Shown here in pieces: positions 1 to 8,791 of a DNA stretch of 64,000 nt. The position numbers and the translations under genes were made by a program. Position 1 is the first letter of the stretch. Each line of letters begins with the position of its first letter. The stretch comes from Verrucomicrobiaceae bacterium (GTDB lineage: Bacteria; Verrucomicrobiota; Verrucomicrobiia; Verrucomicrobiales; Verrucomicrobiaceae), in assembly GCA_016795485.1 (NCBI GenBank), contig JAEUHM010000007.1, positions 62,001-126,000 on the forward strand, read 5' to 3'. The notes under the pieces are model-generated. The model saw nothing but the letters and a program-made list of their open reading frames with translations. It was not told the DNA's origin and did not search any database.

Positions 1-271
1 CGTCGATCCGCGTCCACGTTTTGCCGCCGTCATCACTGCGTGCCATCGGCCCCGCGGCACCACCGTGATTGATGCACCACACGCAGAAGATCGTCTTGCC
101 ATCCGCGAGCAGTGTCGTCGTCGGATGCCCCTGATAAACTTGCTCCGTGCCAGCCGCGATGACTGTGTGGCGGTTCTTTTGATCTGAGAGATCAACAATC
201 GGTAGGTCGGGCTTTTCTTCAGCAAAGACAAAAGCAGTAGAGGTCAGCAAACAGAGGGCGAGGTGGCGCAT
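1..271 (-). CDS. Sialidase-like (BNR/Asp-box) secreted protein, N-terminal part
   Basis: The first 90 residues are visible; the gene continues beyond the left edge. The start is the ATG at 271, followed by a short hydrophobic signal peptide (residues 1-17, ending VFA). Residues 79-86 read SDDGGKTW, a classical Asp-box of the sialidase/BNR beta-propeller fold, which suggests an exported exo-alpha-sialidase-like or related glycan-binding propeller acting in the periplasm or outside the cell. Proteins with such repeats are frequent in Verrucomicrobia and Planctomycetes polysaccharide utilisation, but catalytic residues lie outside the visible part, so enzymatic activity cannot be judged. Confidence 0.72.
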   Translation of the reverse strand, partial: MRHLALCLLTSTAFVFAEEKPDLPIVDLSDQKNRHTVIAAGTEQVYQGHPTTTLLADGKTIFCVWCINHGGAAGPMARSDDGGKTWTRID

Positions 272-383
272 CTGATACCAAACGTTCGGTTCATCAACCC
301 ATTGCAACCCATTCAGAGACACTCAATAGCGACTGCTAAGGCGCTGTCTCTCTGGCACTAGCCGACGGATCACTTGAGGGGTA

Positions 384-421
384 CAAAAAAGGATTACCCA
401 AGCCCAAGGCCGGGGTAATCC
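384..421 (-). terminator. Rho-independent terminator of the cytochrome c peroxidase gene
   Basis: On the minus strand a perfect 9-bp stem (GGATTACCC pairing with GGGTAATCC, plus coordinates 391-399 and 413-421) is followed by six T. It starts 20 bp after the stop codon of the peroxidase gene and is a textbook intrinsic terminator for it. Confidence 0.9.
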
Positions 422-441
422 TCTCTGGTGATGGTTCTGGA

Positions 442-2454
442 TTACTCCAAGAAGTTCCTGAACGGCGCTCCACCGTTGCGCCCAGTGGCGGGCAACTCGA
501 GCAGGAGATCGCTCGCACGTTGTTGGCCATCATCAGAGACGGCATTTTCGTTGCCCACGTGTCCGTTAGGAATGATCAACTGAGGGTGATCGAATGGGGC
601 CTTACGGTATCGCACTCGATCATCCGTGAGTGACTTCAGGAATGCAACGAGCGCCTCTTTTTCTGACTCGCTCATCCCCAGTTCGGTGATGTCAGGGTCA
701 AGGTCATTGATGTTTCGCTCCTTAAAGTTTCCGCCACGATTGTAGAAATCAACGACCTCACGAAGTGTGCGAGTGCCTCCATTGTGGAAGTAGGGAGCGG
801 TGAGTTCGACATTCCTAAGCGTTGGGGTCTTGAATGCACCGTCAGCAGCCACTCGACCACCGGGCTTGATCTTGAGATTTGGATCAGCGACCAGGACCTT
901 CTTAAATGTCTTCTCACCGTGGTCACGGAGCAAACGAGACTCGGACAAAGGAAAGCCAAATGGATCTGTGCCACCCACACCGAGGTCTTCAAGCGTGGGA
1001 GTAACTCCAATGTTATAGAATCCATTGTCGTAAACGGCCTCCTCATTGTTGCCCATGATCATGCGCTCCAAGCGGTCTTTTTTGATGTGATGCACCGTTG
1101 CCTTTGTAAACTCAGCCTCACCGTGGCAATTGGCGCACTTGCCTTTGCCAAAGAATAAGTCCAACCCTTGCTTTTGTTGAGCAGTCAGGGACTCAGAACG
1201 GCCTTCTGCATAGCTGTCGAAAGGTGTTCTGTCAGAAACGAGGGTCGCTTCATACAACTGAATGGCCAATCCAAAGTAGAGACTAAAGTTTGCCTCCATG
1301 TGGGTGAAATCAGTCAGTGTGGGCTTGGCTTTGCCAGGTCTCGTTCCTTTTGCCTTGGCAACTTTCTTCTTCACTTCGGTCGCTAGACCCGTCAGTCCCA
1401 TCGTCTCCGCCGCTCCGCCTACTGGATCTGTTGGTCCTGAGTCCAGAGCAGTCTCACCTTGCCACCATTCTGGTTTGAAGGCCCTCTTGATCAGCTCGGC
1501 GTAAGTTGGAATATTGATTCCAGGCTCCGCTCCACGGCTTACTGCACCTAACACACTGTCATCTGGGTGGACTTTCTGAAGGGAGAGCGGGCGCTGATTC
1601 AAGAGCTTCCTGCCCAACTCTGGAAACAATCGATTGGACGCGCTCATTTCGAAGCTGCTCAACGGCGGACCTACAGCCTGGGATGCGAGACTGGCGTTGT
1701 CCAAGTCAACCACCACCCGCTTTAGGTCCTTAGGCTTATCGGCCTTCCAAACATAAGCACCAGCATCTCGCTGGCCAAATGGATTGACTCCATTGAAGCT
1801 TTCTTGAGCTCGTCCATCCCAAAAGTTCCGCAGATTGAAGATGGCGTTGATGACTGTTGGTGTGTTGCGAGGTTCGACTCGCCTCGTGTTGATTCCCCGG
1901 ACATGAAACACGTCATCGGGCAGGACATTTCTCACCTCATTGCCGTTTGGAAGGAGGCCACCGAAGTCTTCGAGGAACACACCTTGGGAACTCACAACAT
2001 CATTTGACGATTTGATGACGTTGGAGCGCCGATTGTTCGGGTCCGAAAGCATGTGAAGCGGAAAATCCTGTGTCTTTAAGCTGTAATTGGGTCCACCCAC
2101 CTGGAAGCTGTTGTCTGGATTTGCATTTCTTGAGGCATCCACCCGCAGCAATCCCGGACTGATTTGGTTCTTCGAGCGATTATCGGCACCCGCATGGAAG
2201 TGGCAGGAGGCGCACGCTGTCAAATTGTCGCTACCTACCTTCGTGTCCCAGAACAGGGCTTTGCCGAGCATGATGGCAGCTGATTTGTCCTTCACGAACT
2301 CGCCCAACTTGGACGGCTCTGGGACTTTGCGTTTTGCAAGTGATTCCAACTTTGGAGCCGATTCAACGCCTGCCGGCTCGGGTCGTTGGCCATGGACGTG
2401 CATAGTGCCAGCGACTGCTAGCAGCAATAGGATGATGGAGGTTGTGGATTTCAT
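442..2454 (-). CDS. Di-heme cytochrome c peroxidase (CcpA/MauG family)
   Basis: A 670-residue exported protein. Two c-type heme motifs are visible, CASCH at residues 81-85 and CANCH at 440-444, which is the arrangement of the bacterial di-heme cytochrome c peroxidase/MauG family. Members reduce hydrogen peroxide in the periplasm or oxidise protein or small substrates. I chose the ATG at 2454 because it directly precedes a signal peptide (MKSTTSIILLLLAVAG, then a cleavage region near HVHG); an in-frame ATG five codons upstream is less likely. The protein is about twice the length of classical CcpA because the two heme domains are separated by a long insert, a form common in PVC bacteria. The gene ends at a strong terminator and has a large palindrome upstream of its start. 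Confidence 0.9.
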   Translation of the reverse strand: MKSTTSIILLLLAVAGTMHVHGQRPEPAGVESAPKLESLAKRKVPEPSKLGEFVKDKSAAIMLGKALFWDTKVGSDNLTACASCHFHAGADNRSKNQISPGLLRVDASRNANPDNSFQVGGPNYSLKTQDFPLHMLSDPNNRRSNVIKSSNDVVSSQGVFLEDFGGLLPNGNEVRNVLPDDVFHVRGINTRRVEPRNTPTVINAIFNLRNFWDGRAQESFNGVNPFGQRDAGAYVWKADKPKDLKRVVVDLDNASLASQAVGPPLSSFEMSASNRLFPELGRKLLNQRPLSLQKVHPDDSVLGAVSRGAEPGINIPTYAELIKRAFKPEWWQGETALDSGPTDPVGGAAETMGLTGLATEVKKKVAKAKGTRPGKAKPTLTDFTHMEANFSLYFGLAIQLYEATLVSDRTPFDSYAEGRSESLTAQQKQGLDLFFGKGKCANCHGEAEFTKATVHHIKKDRLERMIMGNNEEAVYDNGFYNIGVTPTLEDLGVGGTDPFGFPLSESRLLRDHGEKTFKKVLVADPNLKIKPGGRVAADGAFKTPTLRNVELTAPYFHNGGTRTLREVVDFYNRGGNFKERNINDLDPDITELGMSESEKEALVAFLKSLTDDRVRYRKAPFDHPQLIIPNGHVGNENAVSDDGQQRASDLLLELPATGRNGGAPFRNFLE

Positions 2455-2500
2455 ATCAGGTATGCGCACTCAAAGAAGTTTTCTTGAAGTATGGAAGTTA

Positions 2501-2539
2501 TGATAAGATGCATAGATTGCAAAAGCAATAATCTTATCA
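2501..2539. promoter_or_regulatory. Compound inverted repeat between divergent genes
   Basis: TGATAAGAT (2501-2509) is mirrored exactly by ATCTTATCA (2531-2539), with a nested second repeat ATTGC-aaaa-GCAAT (2516-2529). It lies in the AT-rich gap between the peroxidase start (2454, minus) and the small exported protein (2635, plus). The position suggests an operator for a dimeric regulator or an RNA hairpin in a 5' leader. I cannot assign the regulator; poly-T is absent, so a terminator is less likely. Confidence 0.45.
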
Positions 2540-2634
2540 AATAAAATTGCCATTAGTGATAAATGCAGCAATATCCATGGATTGTGAATAAAGAATCTCG
2601 CAATTTTGGTGATCTTCGCGGCCTTGTGTCTCGG

Positions 2635-3081
2635 ATGAGCTTATTGGCGGCTCTTGGCTTGTCCCTCGCGGCATCTGGCTCTGGAGTAGAGGATGGAACC
2701 CAAAAATACAAATCCTCAGCCCCAGTCGCTCCGACAACGCCAAGGGAAGCTCCTAGACTGCGGCTGCAGGGGGTTGCCTCAATTGGACAACAAGAGACAG
2801 CCTATTTCGTTCACACAGAAAACGGTCTCGTCTTCGGGCTGGGCGTGGGTGAGTCCCTTTGGAATGAGTATAAGCTCGTCCGTATCATCGACGGAGAGCA
2901 TTATCTCCGCTGCAAGGCAGAGCTGTCCCACAACGGAATGCTTTTCCAGATTGCTATCGAAAACTTCATGGATCAGTCAGCGCCATCCGCTCAACCGGCA
3001 CAGTCAGCGACTGCGGTCGAGTCAGACGGCCCCAGTGTCGAACGCGTAGCCGTGCGTCCTTGGGTTGCTCCCAAAAAATGA
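2635..3081 (+). CDS. Small exported protein, unknown function
   Basis: A protein of about 148 residues if read from the ATG at 2635; an upstream in-frame ATG at 2563 would add 24 residues but places a non-hydrophobic stretch before the signal peptide. The first 17 residues (MSLLAALGLSLAASGSG) look like a signal sequence. The middle (LRLQGVASIG, then a VGESLWNEYKLVRI-like stretch) resembles the small beta domain of GspC/PilP-type secretion proteins, in which a short ligand-binding strand module precedes a statement of the gene's set point; this is a pattern impression, not a family assignment. The tail is rich in Ala, Ser and Pro and ends in VAPKK. It stands alone, divergent from the peroxidase. 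Confidence 0.55.
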   Translation: MSLLAALGLSLAASGSGVEDGTQKYKSSAPVAPTTPREAPRLRLQGVASIGQQETAYFVHTENGLVFGLGVGESLWNEYKLVRIIDGEHYLRCKAELSHNGMLFQIAIENFMDQSAPSAQPAQSATAVESDGPSVERVAVRPWVAPKK

Positions 3082-3713
3082 AGTGAAGGGCCAGTTGGGT
3101 AACTGGCAAAAGTGTTCGCGTGAAGTTTTCACGTTGCCTCGACATGAGAATGTAAAGGTGGTCGTGATGAGTGCCACTGCGTGATGAGCCTTTCGTCGAC
3201 CTTGCGGTCCATAGAGGGTTGCCTGTGCAATTGACGACGATTAGTCCTCGCGGAATTGAGTGTTCAAGGTCCTGCCTCAATCGCGGTGGTCATCCGCAAA
3301 ACGGCTGGTGTGCTATGTGACTGAGGCGCTTTATGGACTGGTTTTCGGAACGTAGTGATTGTGTCGAACAAACCAACGTGGGCATGCTCCAGGAATGGCA
3401 AAGGCGGGCGCGCATTGCCGATGATGATCTGGGAGACTCTGCAATTGTGCACACGGGCCGTTGGATGAACGTTAGGTCGCGTCCGGCTCATTCTAAATCG
3501 AGTCCTGCGGCGCTGAAGGATTCCCCTGTGGCTTTTGCTCCTACCATGTACCGGGGTGTGGCCATTGTTCTATCAACAGATGTGAGCGTCTCTTCGCATT
3601 GGAGGTGAAGTTCTCCGCTTGGTGCCGTGACTGAGTCATCTTGGCGAGAGAACTTTGCCTTGGGGCTTTCGCGGCGTGATCCGTGTGCTAGTTTGATGGA
3701 AAGAGAGCCTCCC
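3082..3713. other. Gene-poor stretch
   Basis: About 630 bp without a convincing gene. A perfect 7-bp hairpin (GCCAGTT-gggt-AACTGGC, 3090-3107) follows the upstream stop codon and could end its transcript, although no T run follows. A second small hairpin (CGTGAA-gtt-TTCACG) lies at 3119-3133. Short open frames on both strands (for example 3333-3608 plus) lack family-like sequence or a plausible start and are probably not translated. Confidence 0.5.
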
Positions 3714-4658
3714 ATGTTTTTTGATCCTGATTTTGCTAGTCCGCCCAAGGCCGAGGTTCATGTGCCTCGGGGGCCCGTCGTTTGGGCGCGCAATAAGTTC
3801 CTGACGGGGCTGGCGGTGGTGACGCCGTTGGTGATCACTTTCTTCATTCTGCAGTTCGTCTATACGATGCTGCGGGAGTGGTCTCAGCCTGTGTTGGGTT
3901 TTGCTGTGACGCGGATCAATGAAATGGCTGGAGCGCAGGTGATTGATGTCACGAGTATCGGTTTCCTTTACTTCGAGCGCTTCATTGGGGTGCTGATTCC
4001 AGTGTTGGTGCTGATCGCTCTGGGCGTGATGGCGACCCATGTGATTGGTGTGCGGGTGATGGAGGCGATTGACCGTTTGTTGATGCGGATTCCGTTCATC
4101 TCGTTCATCTACAAGTCGCTGAAGCAGGTGATTGATGCATTCAAGGGCCTCGGCGGGAAGCAAGGATTTAAGCGCGTGGTCTACATTGACTATCCGGTCC
4201 CTGGGATGTGGATGCTGGGGTTTGTGACGGGTCAATACTATGACCGGATTCGCAAACGGAACATGACCTCGGTGTTCCTGCCGTGTGCGCCTAGCCCAAT
4301 GACAGGGATGTTGGTCGTGGTGGAGGCTGAGAGGGTAAGTGATGCGCCAATGACGATGGAGGAGGCCATGAAGATGATCTTCTCAGGTGGCCTTGTTGGT
4401 CCTGACAATGCTCCGCCGCGAATGGAGCCTCAAGCGGCTCCAACCCCAGTGGGTGACGCGGGCGACCTGCCTCCCGGCCTGCCTACAGCAGATGACTTTG
4501 AAGTAAGTCTGGCCATGGGCGCTCAAGCCGAGAGCGCCGAGCCCCCGCTGCAGACGGAGCCGCCTACCAAGGGGCTGAAGAGCAGCGTGAAGGGCTTATT
4601 TGCTCGGAAAAAGAAGCCTGCGGACCTCACGGCGGTCGAGCAAGGTGGGGGCGTGTGA
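3714..4658 (+). CDS. DUF502 family inner-membrane protein
   Basis: A protein of 314 residues from the ATG at 3714; an ATG at 3696 is an alternative. Two transmembrane helices are visible, about residues 29-53 and 88-113, followed by the conserved DUF502 (COG2928) soluble part: IPFISFIYKSLKQ, a GFKRVVYIDYPVPGMW-type segment and VFLPCAPSPMTG. The family is widespread in Gram-negative bacteria and plants (COV-like) and has no settled function. The last 80 residues are Pro/Ala/Glu-rich, end in a basic patch (FARKKKP) and are probably a disordered cytoplasmic tail that the core family lacks. GGAAAGAG upstream may serve as ribosome binding site. Confidence 0.85.
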   Translation: MFFDPDFASPPKAEVHVPRGPVVWARNKFLTGLAVVTPLVITFFILQFVYTMLREWSQPVLGFAVTRINEMAGAQVIDVTSIGFLYFERFIGVLIPVLVLIALGVMATHVIGVRVMEAIDRLLMRIPFISFIYKSLKQVIDAFKGLGGKQGFKRVVYIDYPVPGMWMLGFVTGQYYDRIRKRNMTSVFLPCAPSPMTGMLVVVEAERVSDAPMTMEEAMKMIFSGGLVGPDNAPPRMEPQAAPTPVGDAGDLPPGLPTADDFEVSLAMGAQAESAEPPLQTEPPTKGLKSSVKGLFARKKKPADLTAVEQGGGV

Positions 4659-4880
4659 TTTTTTTTGCGAAAAAGTTCATTTTCTTGGGAATAGGCCTGG
4701 AAGTGATGCCTCCAAGAGTCCGTTGCATCCCCAGCACGCCTGTCCCATGATGCGCGCCCGTTTCCCACTGGCCCGTTCATAGCCAGCGGTTTTTGACGTT
4801 CGTCGGAAACCGCATCCATGGCAGGCAAGTCGGGGGAGGCAGCAAGCTAACCACCTTTAGATTCCCTGTTTTTGTTCCCT

Positions 4881-5822
4881 ATGATCCAAGTCGAAAATCT
4901 ACGAAAAGAGTTTGGCAGTAAGGTCGCCGTCAATGGCGTGTCCTTCTCGGTCGAAAAAGGGCAAGTTCTCGGCTTCCTCGGGCCTAACGGCGCGGGCAAG
5001 TCGACGACGATGCGTATGGTGACCGGGTATTTCCGCCCTACTTCGGGCAAAATCACGGTGGGAGGCGTGGACATGCTGGAGAACCCAGAAGTGGCCAAGC
5101 GCTCCATCGGTTACCTGCCAGAGAATGCTCCTCTTTATTCCGACATGACGGTGAGCAGCTTCCTGGACTTCTGTGCTGAGTTGCGTGGACTGCGTGGAGT
5201 GGAGAAATCCAAGGCCGTGGATAGGGCTATTGAGATGTGCTTCCTACAGGGCGTCCGTTATCAGAGTGTGGATACACTTTCCAAAGGCTACAAGCACCGG
5301 ACTTGTTTGGCGCAGTCCATCATTCATGACCCTGAGGTCCTGATTTTGGACGAACCTACAGATGGTCTGGACCCGAACCAGAAGCATGAAGTGCGCGGCA
5401 TGATCAAGCGCATGGGTGAGAACAAGGTGATCATTTTCTCCACTCACATTCTGGAGGAGGTAGAGGCAGCTTGTTCGCGTGCCATCATCATCGACCGCGG
5501 CAAAGTGGTGGCGGACGGCACTCCAGATGAACTGAAGCAGCGTGCAGGAGGTGCCGTGCGCGTCTCGGTGCATGGAGTGGCTTCCGGTGAGGTAAAGGAG
5601 GCTCTCAGTGCTGTTTCTGGCGTGGAGCGCGTGGAAGTCACCGCTGGTGGCGATCAATCATTCGCTGGCCGGGCCTTTGCGGCAAAAGGACGCCGTCCTG
5701 CGGACATCTCACGTGAGATTGCCAAGCTCATCACCGCCAAGCAATGGATGCTGGAGGACCTGCATCCTGAGGAAGGCAAGCTGGACGAAGTGTTCCGCGC
5801 CATCACTCGCACCGAAGGCTAA
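4881..5822 (+). CDS. ABC transporter ATP-binding protein, GldA-like
   Basis: A 313-residue ATPase of the ABC-2 export class. Walker A GPNGAGKST is at residues 34-42, Walker B VLILDE at 153-158 and the switch His at 189 in FSTHI. The signature motif reads LSKGY (133-137) rather than LSGGQ, as is common in the GldA/CcmA-like branch. The C-terminal 80 residues form the accessory domain typical of that branch. It heads a cassette with a GldF-like permease, a GldG-like auxiliary protein and a DUF4340 protein. In Bacteroidetes the homologues support gliding, but the set is widespread in PVC phyla without gliding, so the substrate is unknown. The ATG at 4881 is preferred to a TTG three codons upstream because it starts the canonical MIQVENLRK strand. 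Confidence 0.9.
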   Translation: MIQVENLRKEFGSKVAVNGVSFSVEKGQVLGFLGPNGAGKSTTMRMVTGYFRPTSGKITVGGVDMLENPEVAKRSIGYLPENAPLYSDMTVSSFLDFCAELRGLRGVEKSKAVDRAIEMCFLQGVRYQSVDTLSKGYKHRTCLAQSIIHDPEVLILDEPTDGLDPNQKHEVRGMIKRMGENKVIIFSTHILEEVEAACSRAIIIDRGKVVADGTPDELKQRAGGAVRVSVHGVASGEVKEALSAVSGVERVEVTAGGDQSFAGRAFAAKGRRPADISREIAKLITAKQWMLEDLHPEEGKLDEVFRAITRTEG

Positions 5823-5864
5823 TACTGTTCCCCTCATCACTCATTTCTTTTCCCTACACTTAAC

Positions 5865-6626
5865 ATGATCTCCAAAAGCGATTACGAAAACATCAAGACC
5901 GTGTTCAAGCGCGAGTTCTTCGCCTACTTCAACTCGCCGGTCGCCTACGTTATTGTTGTGATCTTCCTGCTGGCCACGATGAGCTTTGCGTTCTTCTTCG
6001 GCGGCTTCTTGCGCACCAATAACGCATCTCTCACCCAGCCGTTCTTCTTCTGGCATCCATGGATCTATGTGGTGCTGGCTCCGGCGGTGGGTATGAGACT
6101 CTGGTCTGAAGAGCAACGTCTCGGAACTCTAGAGCTGTTGTTGACCATGCCGATCTCTCCCTGGCATGCGATTGTGGGCAAATACTTTGCGGCGGCTCTG
6201 GTTTGGGCCATCGCGTTGTTCTTGACCTGCCCCATCGTGTTCACTGTGTTCTATTTGGGCAATCCGGACTCCGGCCCGATCATCTCAGGTTATCTCGCCA
6301 GCTACCTTTACGCCATCGCTGCTCTGGCGGTGACTTCTGCGGTAAGTGCCTTCACTCGTAGCCAAGTCGTGTGCTTCATCGTTTCCGTGGCGGTGTGCTT
6401 GATGATGACCCTCATCGGTTTCCCGCCAGTGATCGAAGCGATCCTCAAGTCACTACCTTCCGGCATGGACTTCGTGGTGAAGGGCGTGGCTTACACGAGC
6501 TTCATGGATCACTTCTACGAGATGACCAAAGGCGTCATTTATCCTCGTGACGTCATTTACTTCCTCAGCGTGGTGGCCGTGTCACTGCTGATCACCAACG
6601 AAGCCATTCGTGCAAAACGCGCCTGA
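5865..6626 (+). CDS. ABC-2 type permease, GldF-like
   Basis: A 253-residue membrane protein with about six hydrophobic segments and the ABC-2 permease signature: a cytoplasmic N-terminal helix (FKREFFAYFNSPVAY), a WSEEQRLGTLELLLTMP coupling stretch around residue 85, and a membrane C-terminus ending IRAKRA. It is the membrane partner of the ATPase 42 bp upstream and probably transports or extrudes an envelope substrate together with the two following genes. The substrate is not readable from sequence. Confidence 0.88.
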   Translation: MISKSDYENIKTVFKREFFAYFNSPVAYVIVVIFLLATMSFAFFFGGFLRTNNASLTQPFFFWHPWIYVVLAPAVGMRLWSEEQRLGTLELLLTMPISPWHAIVGKYFAAALVWAIALFLTCPIVFTVFYLGNPDSGPIISGYLASYLYAIAALAVTSAVSAFTRSQVVCFIVSVAVCLMMTLIGFPPVIEAILKSLPSGMDFVVKGVAYTSFMDHFYEMTKGVIYPRDVIYFLSVVAVSLLITNEAIRAKRA

Positions 6627-6662
6627 TTTGTTCTGGAATCCAATACCAATTTAGCTAGCACC

Positions 6663-8756
6663 ATGAACAACAAATACTTCAACACCCTGCTCATCATCGC
6701 CATCATCGCGGTCGTAAACTGGATCGTTGGTGGCCTAGGTCTTGGCAACGTCCGTGCGGACTTGACTGAAGATGGCCTCTACACGCTCAGTCAGGGCACG
6801 CAGAACATCATTGGCAATCTCAGCGCTGATAAGCCTGTCACCATCCGCTTCTACGCCTCTGACGAAGATCGCGTTATGCCACCCATGCTGCAAAACTATG
6901 CACGCACGGTGTCTGATCTCCTTCTGGAGTTCGAGAAAGCTGGAGATGGCAAGATCATCCTTCAGAAGTTGGCTCCCAACCCCGACACGGAAGACGAAGA
7001 CAAGGCCCGCGAGGATGATGTCCGTGGGATGCAGATCAACTCTGAGGGCGACAACCTCTACCTCGGCATGGCCATTGAGTGCGTGCAGCAGAAGGAAGTG
7101 CTTCCATTCCTGAATCCTCAGGAAGAGACCCTGCTCGAGTATCAGGTCGTCCGTGCCGTGCAGAAAGTTAGCCGCTCGAAGAAGAGCAAGGTCGGTGTCA
7201 TGAGCGCCATGCCTGTGATGGGTTCCAATGACCCCATGGCTCAGTTCCAAGGTCGGCAGAATCAGCCAGCATGGCTCTTCGTTGATCAGTTGAAGCTCGA
7301 CTATGATGTGGTGGAGGTGGACATCGGCACTGACAAGGTTGAGAACGACATCGACGTCCTCGTCTGCCTGCACCCCGCGAGCATTCAAGACAAAACGCTC
7401 TATGCGCTTGATCAGTTCGTGCTCCGTGGTGGCAAGTTGATCGGCTTTGTTGATCCCAAGTGCTTCATTGCTGAGGCGATCAGTGGTCAGCAGCAGCAGA
7501 ATCCCATGATGCGCAATCAGTCCTCCATGATCGACACCCGTTCCAACCTCAAGAAGCTGTTGGACGCATGGGGCATCGGATTTGATGACGATCAAGTGGT
7601 GGCTGACATGAGTTACCGCTCCAACATCATGGGCCGAGTGAATCCTACGGCACTTAGCTTGCCCAATGAGGCGCTTAACAAAGACGATCGCCTCACCAAA
7701 GACCTGCAAGCGCTGTTCATGATGACGCCAGGTGCTTTCTCCATCACCAAGAAAGATGGAATCGAAGTCTCTCCTCTCATTCAGTCCTCCGAAGTCGCCT
7801 CCAAGATCAGCAATGCAGATGCTGACAAGGTCCGCCGTGAGAACCTGACCAACTTCTCTCCAGATGGACGCAACCTGGCACTTGCCGTGCGGCTTACTGG
7901 CAAGTTCAAGACCGCTTTCCCTGAAGGCAAGCCTATTGATAACACACCTCCGGCTCCGAAAGTCCCTGGTGAAAGTGGTGGTGCACAAGATGACGCCAAC
8001 GCTCCTGCTCCGGCTGCTACACCGGCTCCGGCACCCGCTGCTCCAGCCGCACCTGCCGCCGCGGCAACGCCAGCACCTGCTCCGCCTCCTATCGTGCCAG
8101 GTGGACCTGCAGGCACGGCACCAGCAGCCCCCGTACCTGCTCCCGCAACTACGATCACCCCATCCACGACCAACAGCGGCGACTCGCTGAAGGAGTCCAA
8201 ATCAGCTGATGGCGCTGTAATCCTCTTTGCTGATGCTGACATGCTCTATCATGAGTTCTTCATGCGCCGTGATCCGATGATCGGCATGATGGTGGAGCAG
8301 TTCAACAACCTGTCCCTGTTCTTGGGCGCTGTGGAGCAAATGAGCGGCGGTGGCGACCTCATCGCCGTTCGTAACCGTGCTTCCACCACCCGTCCGTTCA
8401 CCGAGATGGACAAGAAGAAGAACGAGGTAGAAACCCAGTTCCGTCCTCAGATGCAGAAGCTTGAAACCGAACTGCAAGACGCAGTGACCAAGGTCTCCAG
8501 CCTCCGTGGCAAGCGCGACGAGAAGACTCAGCGCATCATTCTTGACCCAGCTTCCCAGGCTGACCTGGAGAACTGGATGAAGAAACAGGCGGACATCCAG
8601 AAACAGATCCGCGAGATCAAGAAGGAGCAGCGCAAGGCCATCGACTGGACCGAGATGACCATCACATTGCTCAACCTCGTCCTTGTTCCCGGCTTGGTCG
8701 TGCTCGTTGGCCTGCTCATGGCCATGGGTCGCCGCGCTGCTACTGCTGCCAAGTAA
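6663..8756 (+). CDS. GldG-like ABC transporter auxiliary protein
   Basis: A 697-residue protein with an N-terminal membrane helix (about residues 6-23), a large extracytoplasmic GldG/ABC-auxiliary domain opening with DLTEDGLYTLSQGT, and a C-terminal helix near residues 672-692. This two-anchor layout is that of the GldG-like family that accompanies GldA/GldF-type transporters. Residues about 430-500 form an Ala/Pro-rich linker, apparently an insertion between the main domain and a segment starting VILFADADM; the following region (about 570-660) is charged and probably coiled coil. It lies 36 bp after the permease and 35 bp before the DUF4340 gene, so all four genes are likely one operon. Confidence 0.85.
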   Translation: MNNKYFNTLLIIAIIAVVNWIVGGLGLGNVRADLTEDGLYTLSQGTQNIIGNLSADKPVTIRFYASDEDRVMPPMLQNYARTVSDLLLEFEKAGDGKIILQKLAPNPDTEDEDKAREDDVRGMQINSEGDNLYLGMAIECVQQKEVLPFLNPQEETLLEYQVVRAVQKVSRSKKSKVGVMSAMPVMGSNDPMAQFQGRQNQPAWLFVDQLKLDYDVVEVDIGTDKVENDIDVLVCLHPASIQDKTLYALDQFVLRGGKLIGFVDPKCFIAEAISGQQQQNPMMRNQSSMIDTRSNLKKLLDAWGIGFDDDQVVADMSYRSNIMGRVNPTALSLPNEALNKDDRLTKDLQALFMMTPGAFSITKKDGIEVSPLIQSSEVASKISNADADKVRRENLTNFSPDGRNLALAVRLTGKFKTAFPEGKPIDNTPPAPKVPGESGGAQDDANAPAPAATPAPAPAAPAAPAAAATPAPAPPPIVPGGPAGTAPAAPVPAPATTITPSTTNSGDSLKESKSADGAVILFADADMLYHEFFMRRDPMIGMMVEQFNNLSLFLGAVEQMSGGGDLIAVRNRASTTRPFTEMDKKKNEVETQFRPQMQKLETELQDAVTKVSSLRGKRDEKTQRIILDPASQADLENWMKKQADIQKQIREIKKEQRKAIDWTEMTITLLNLVLVPGLVVLVGLLMAMGRRAATAAK

Positions 8757-8791
8757 TCCATTTTCATCCTTAACTTCATCGACACACAACC

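Noticed and set aside
3333..3608. A 91-codon plus-strand frame in the gene-poor stretch
   Set aside because: No hydrophobic or conserved pattern and no ribosome binding site; frames of this size are expected by chance.
6735..7988. A 417-codon open frame on the minus strand
   Set aside because: It lies wholly inside the GldG-like gene, is rich in His/Leu/Val in a way typical of antisense frames, and has no start-site context.
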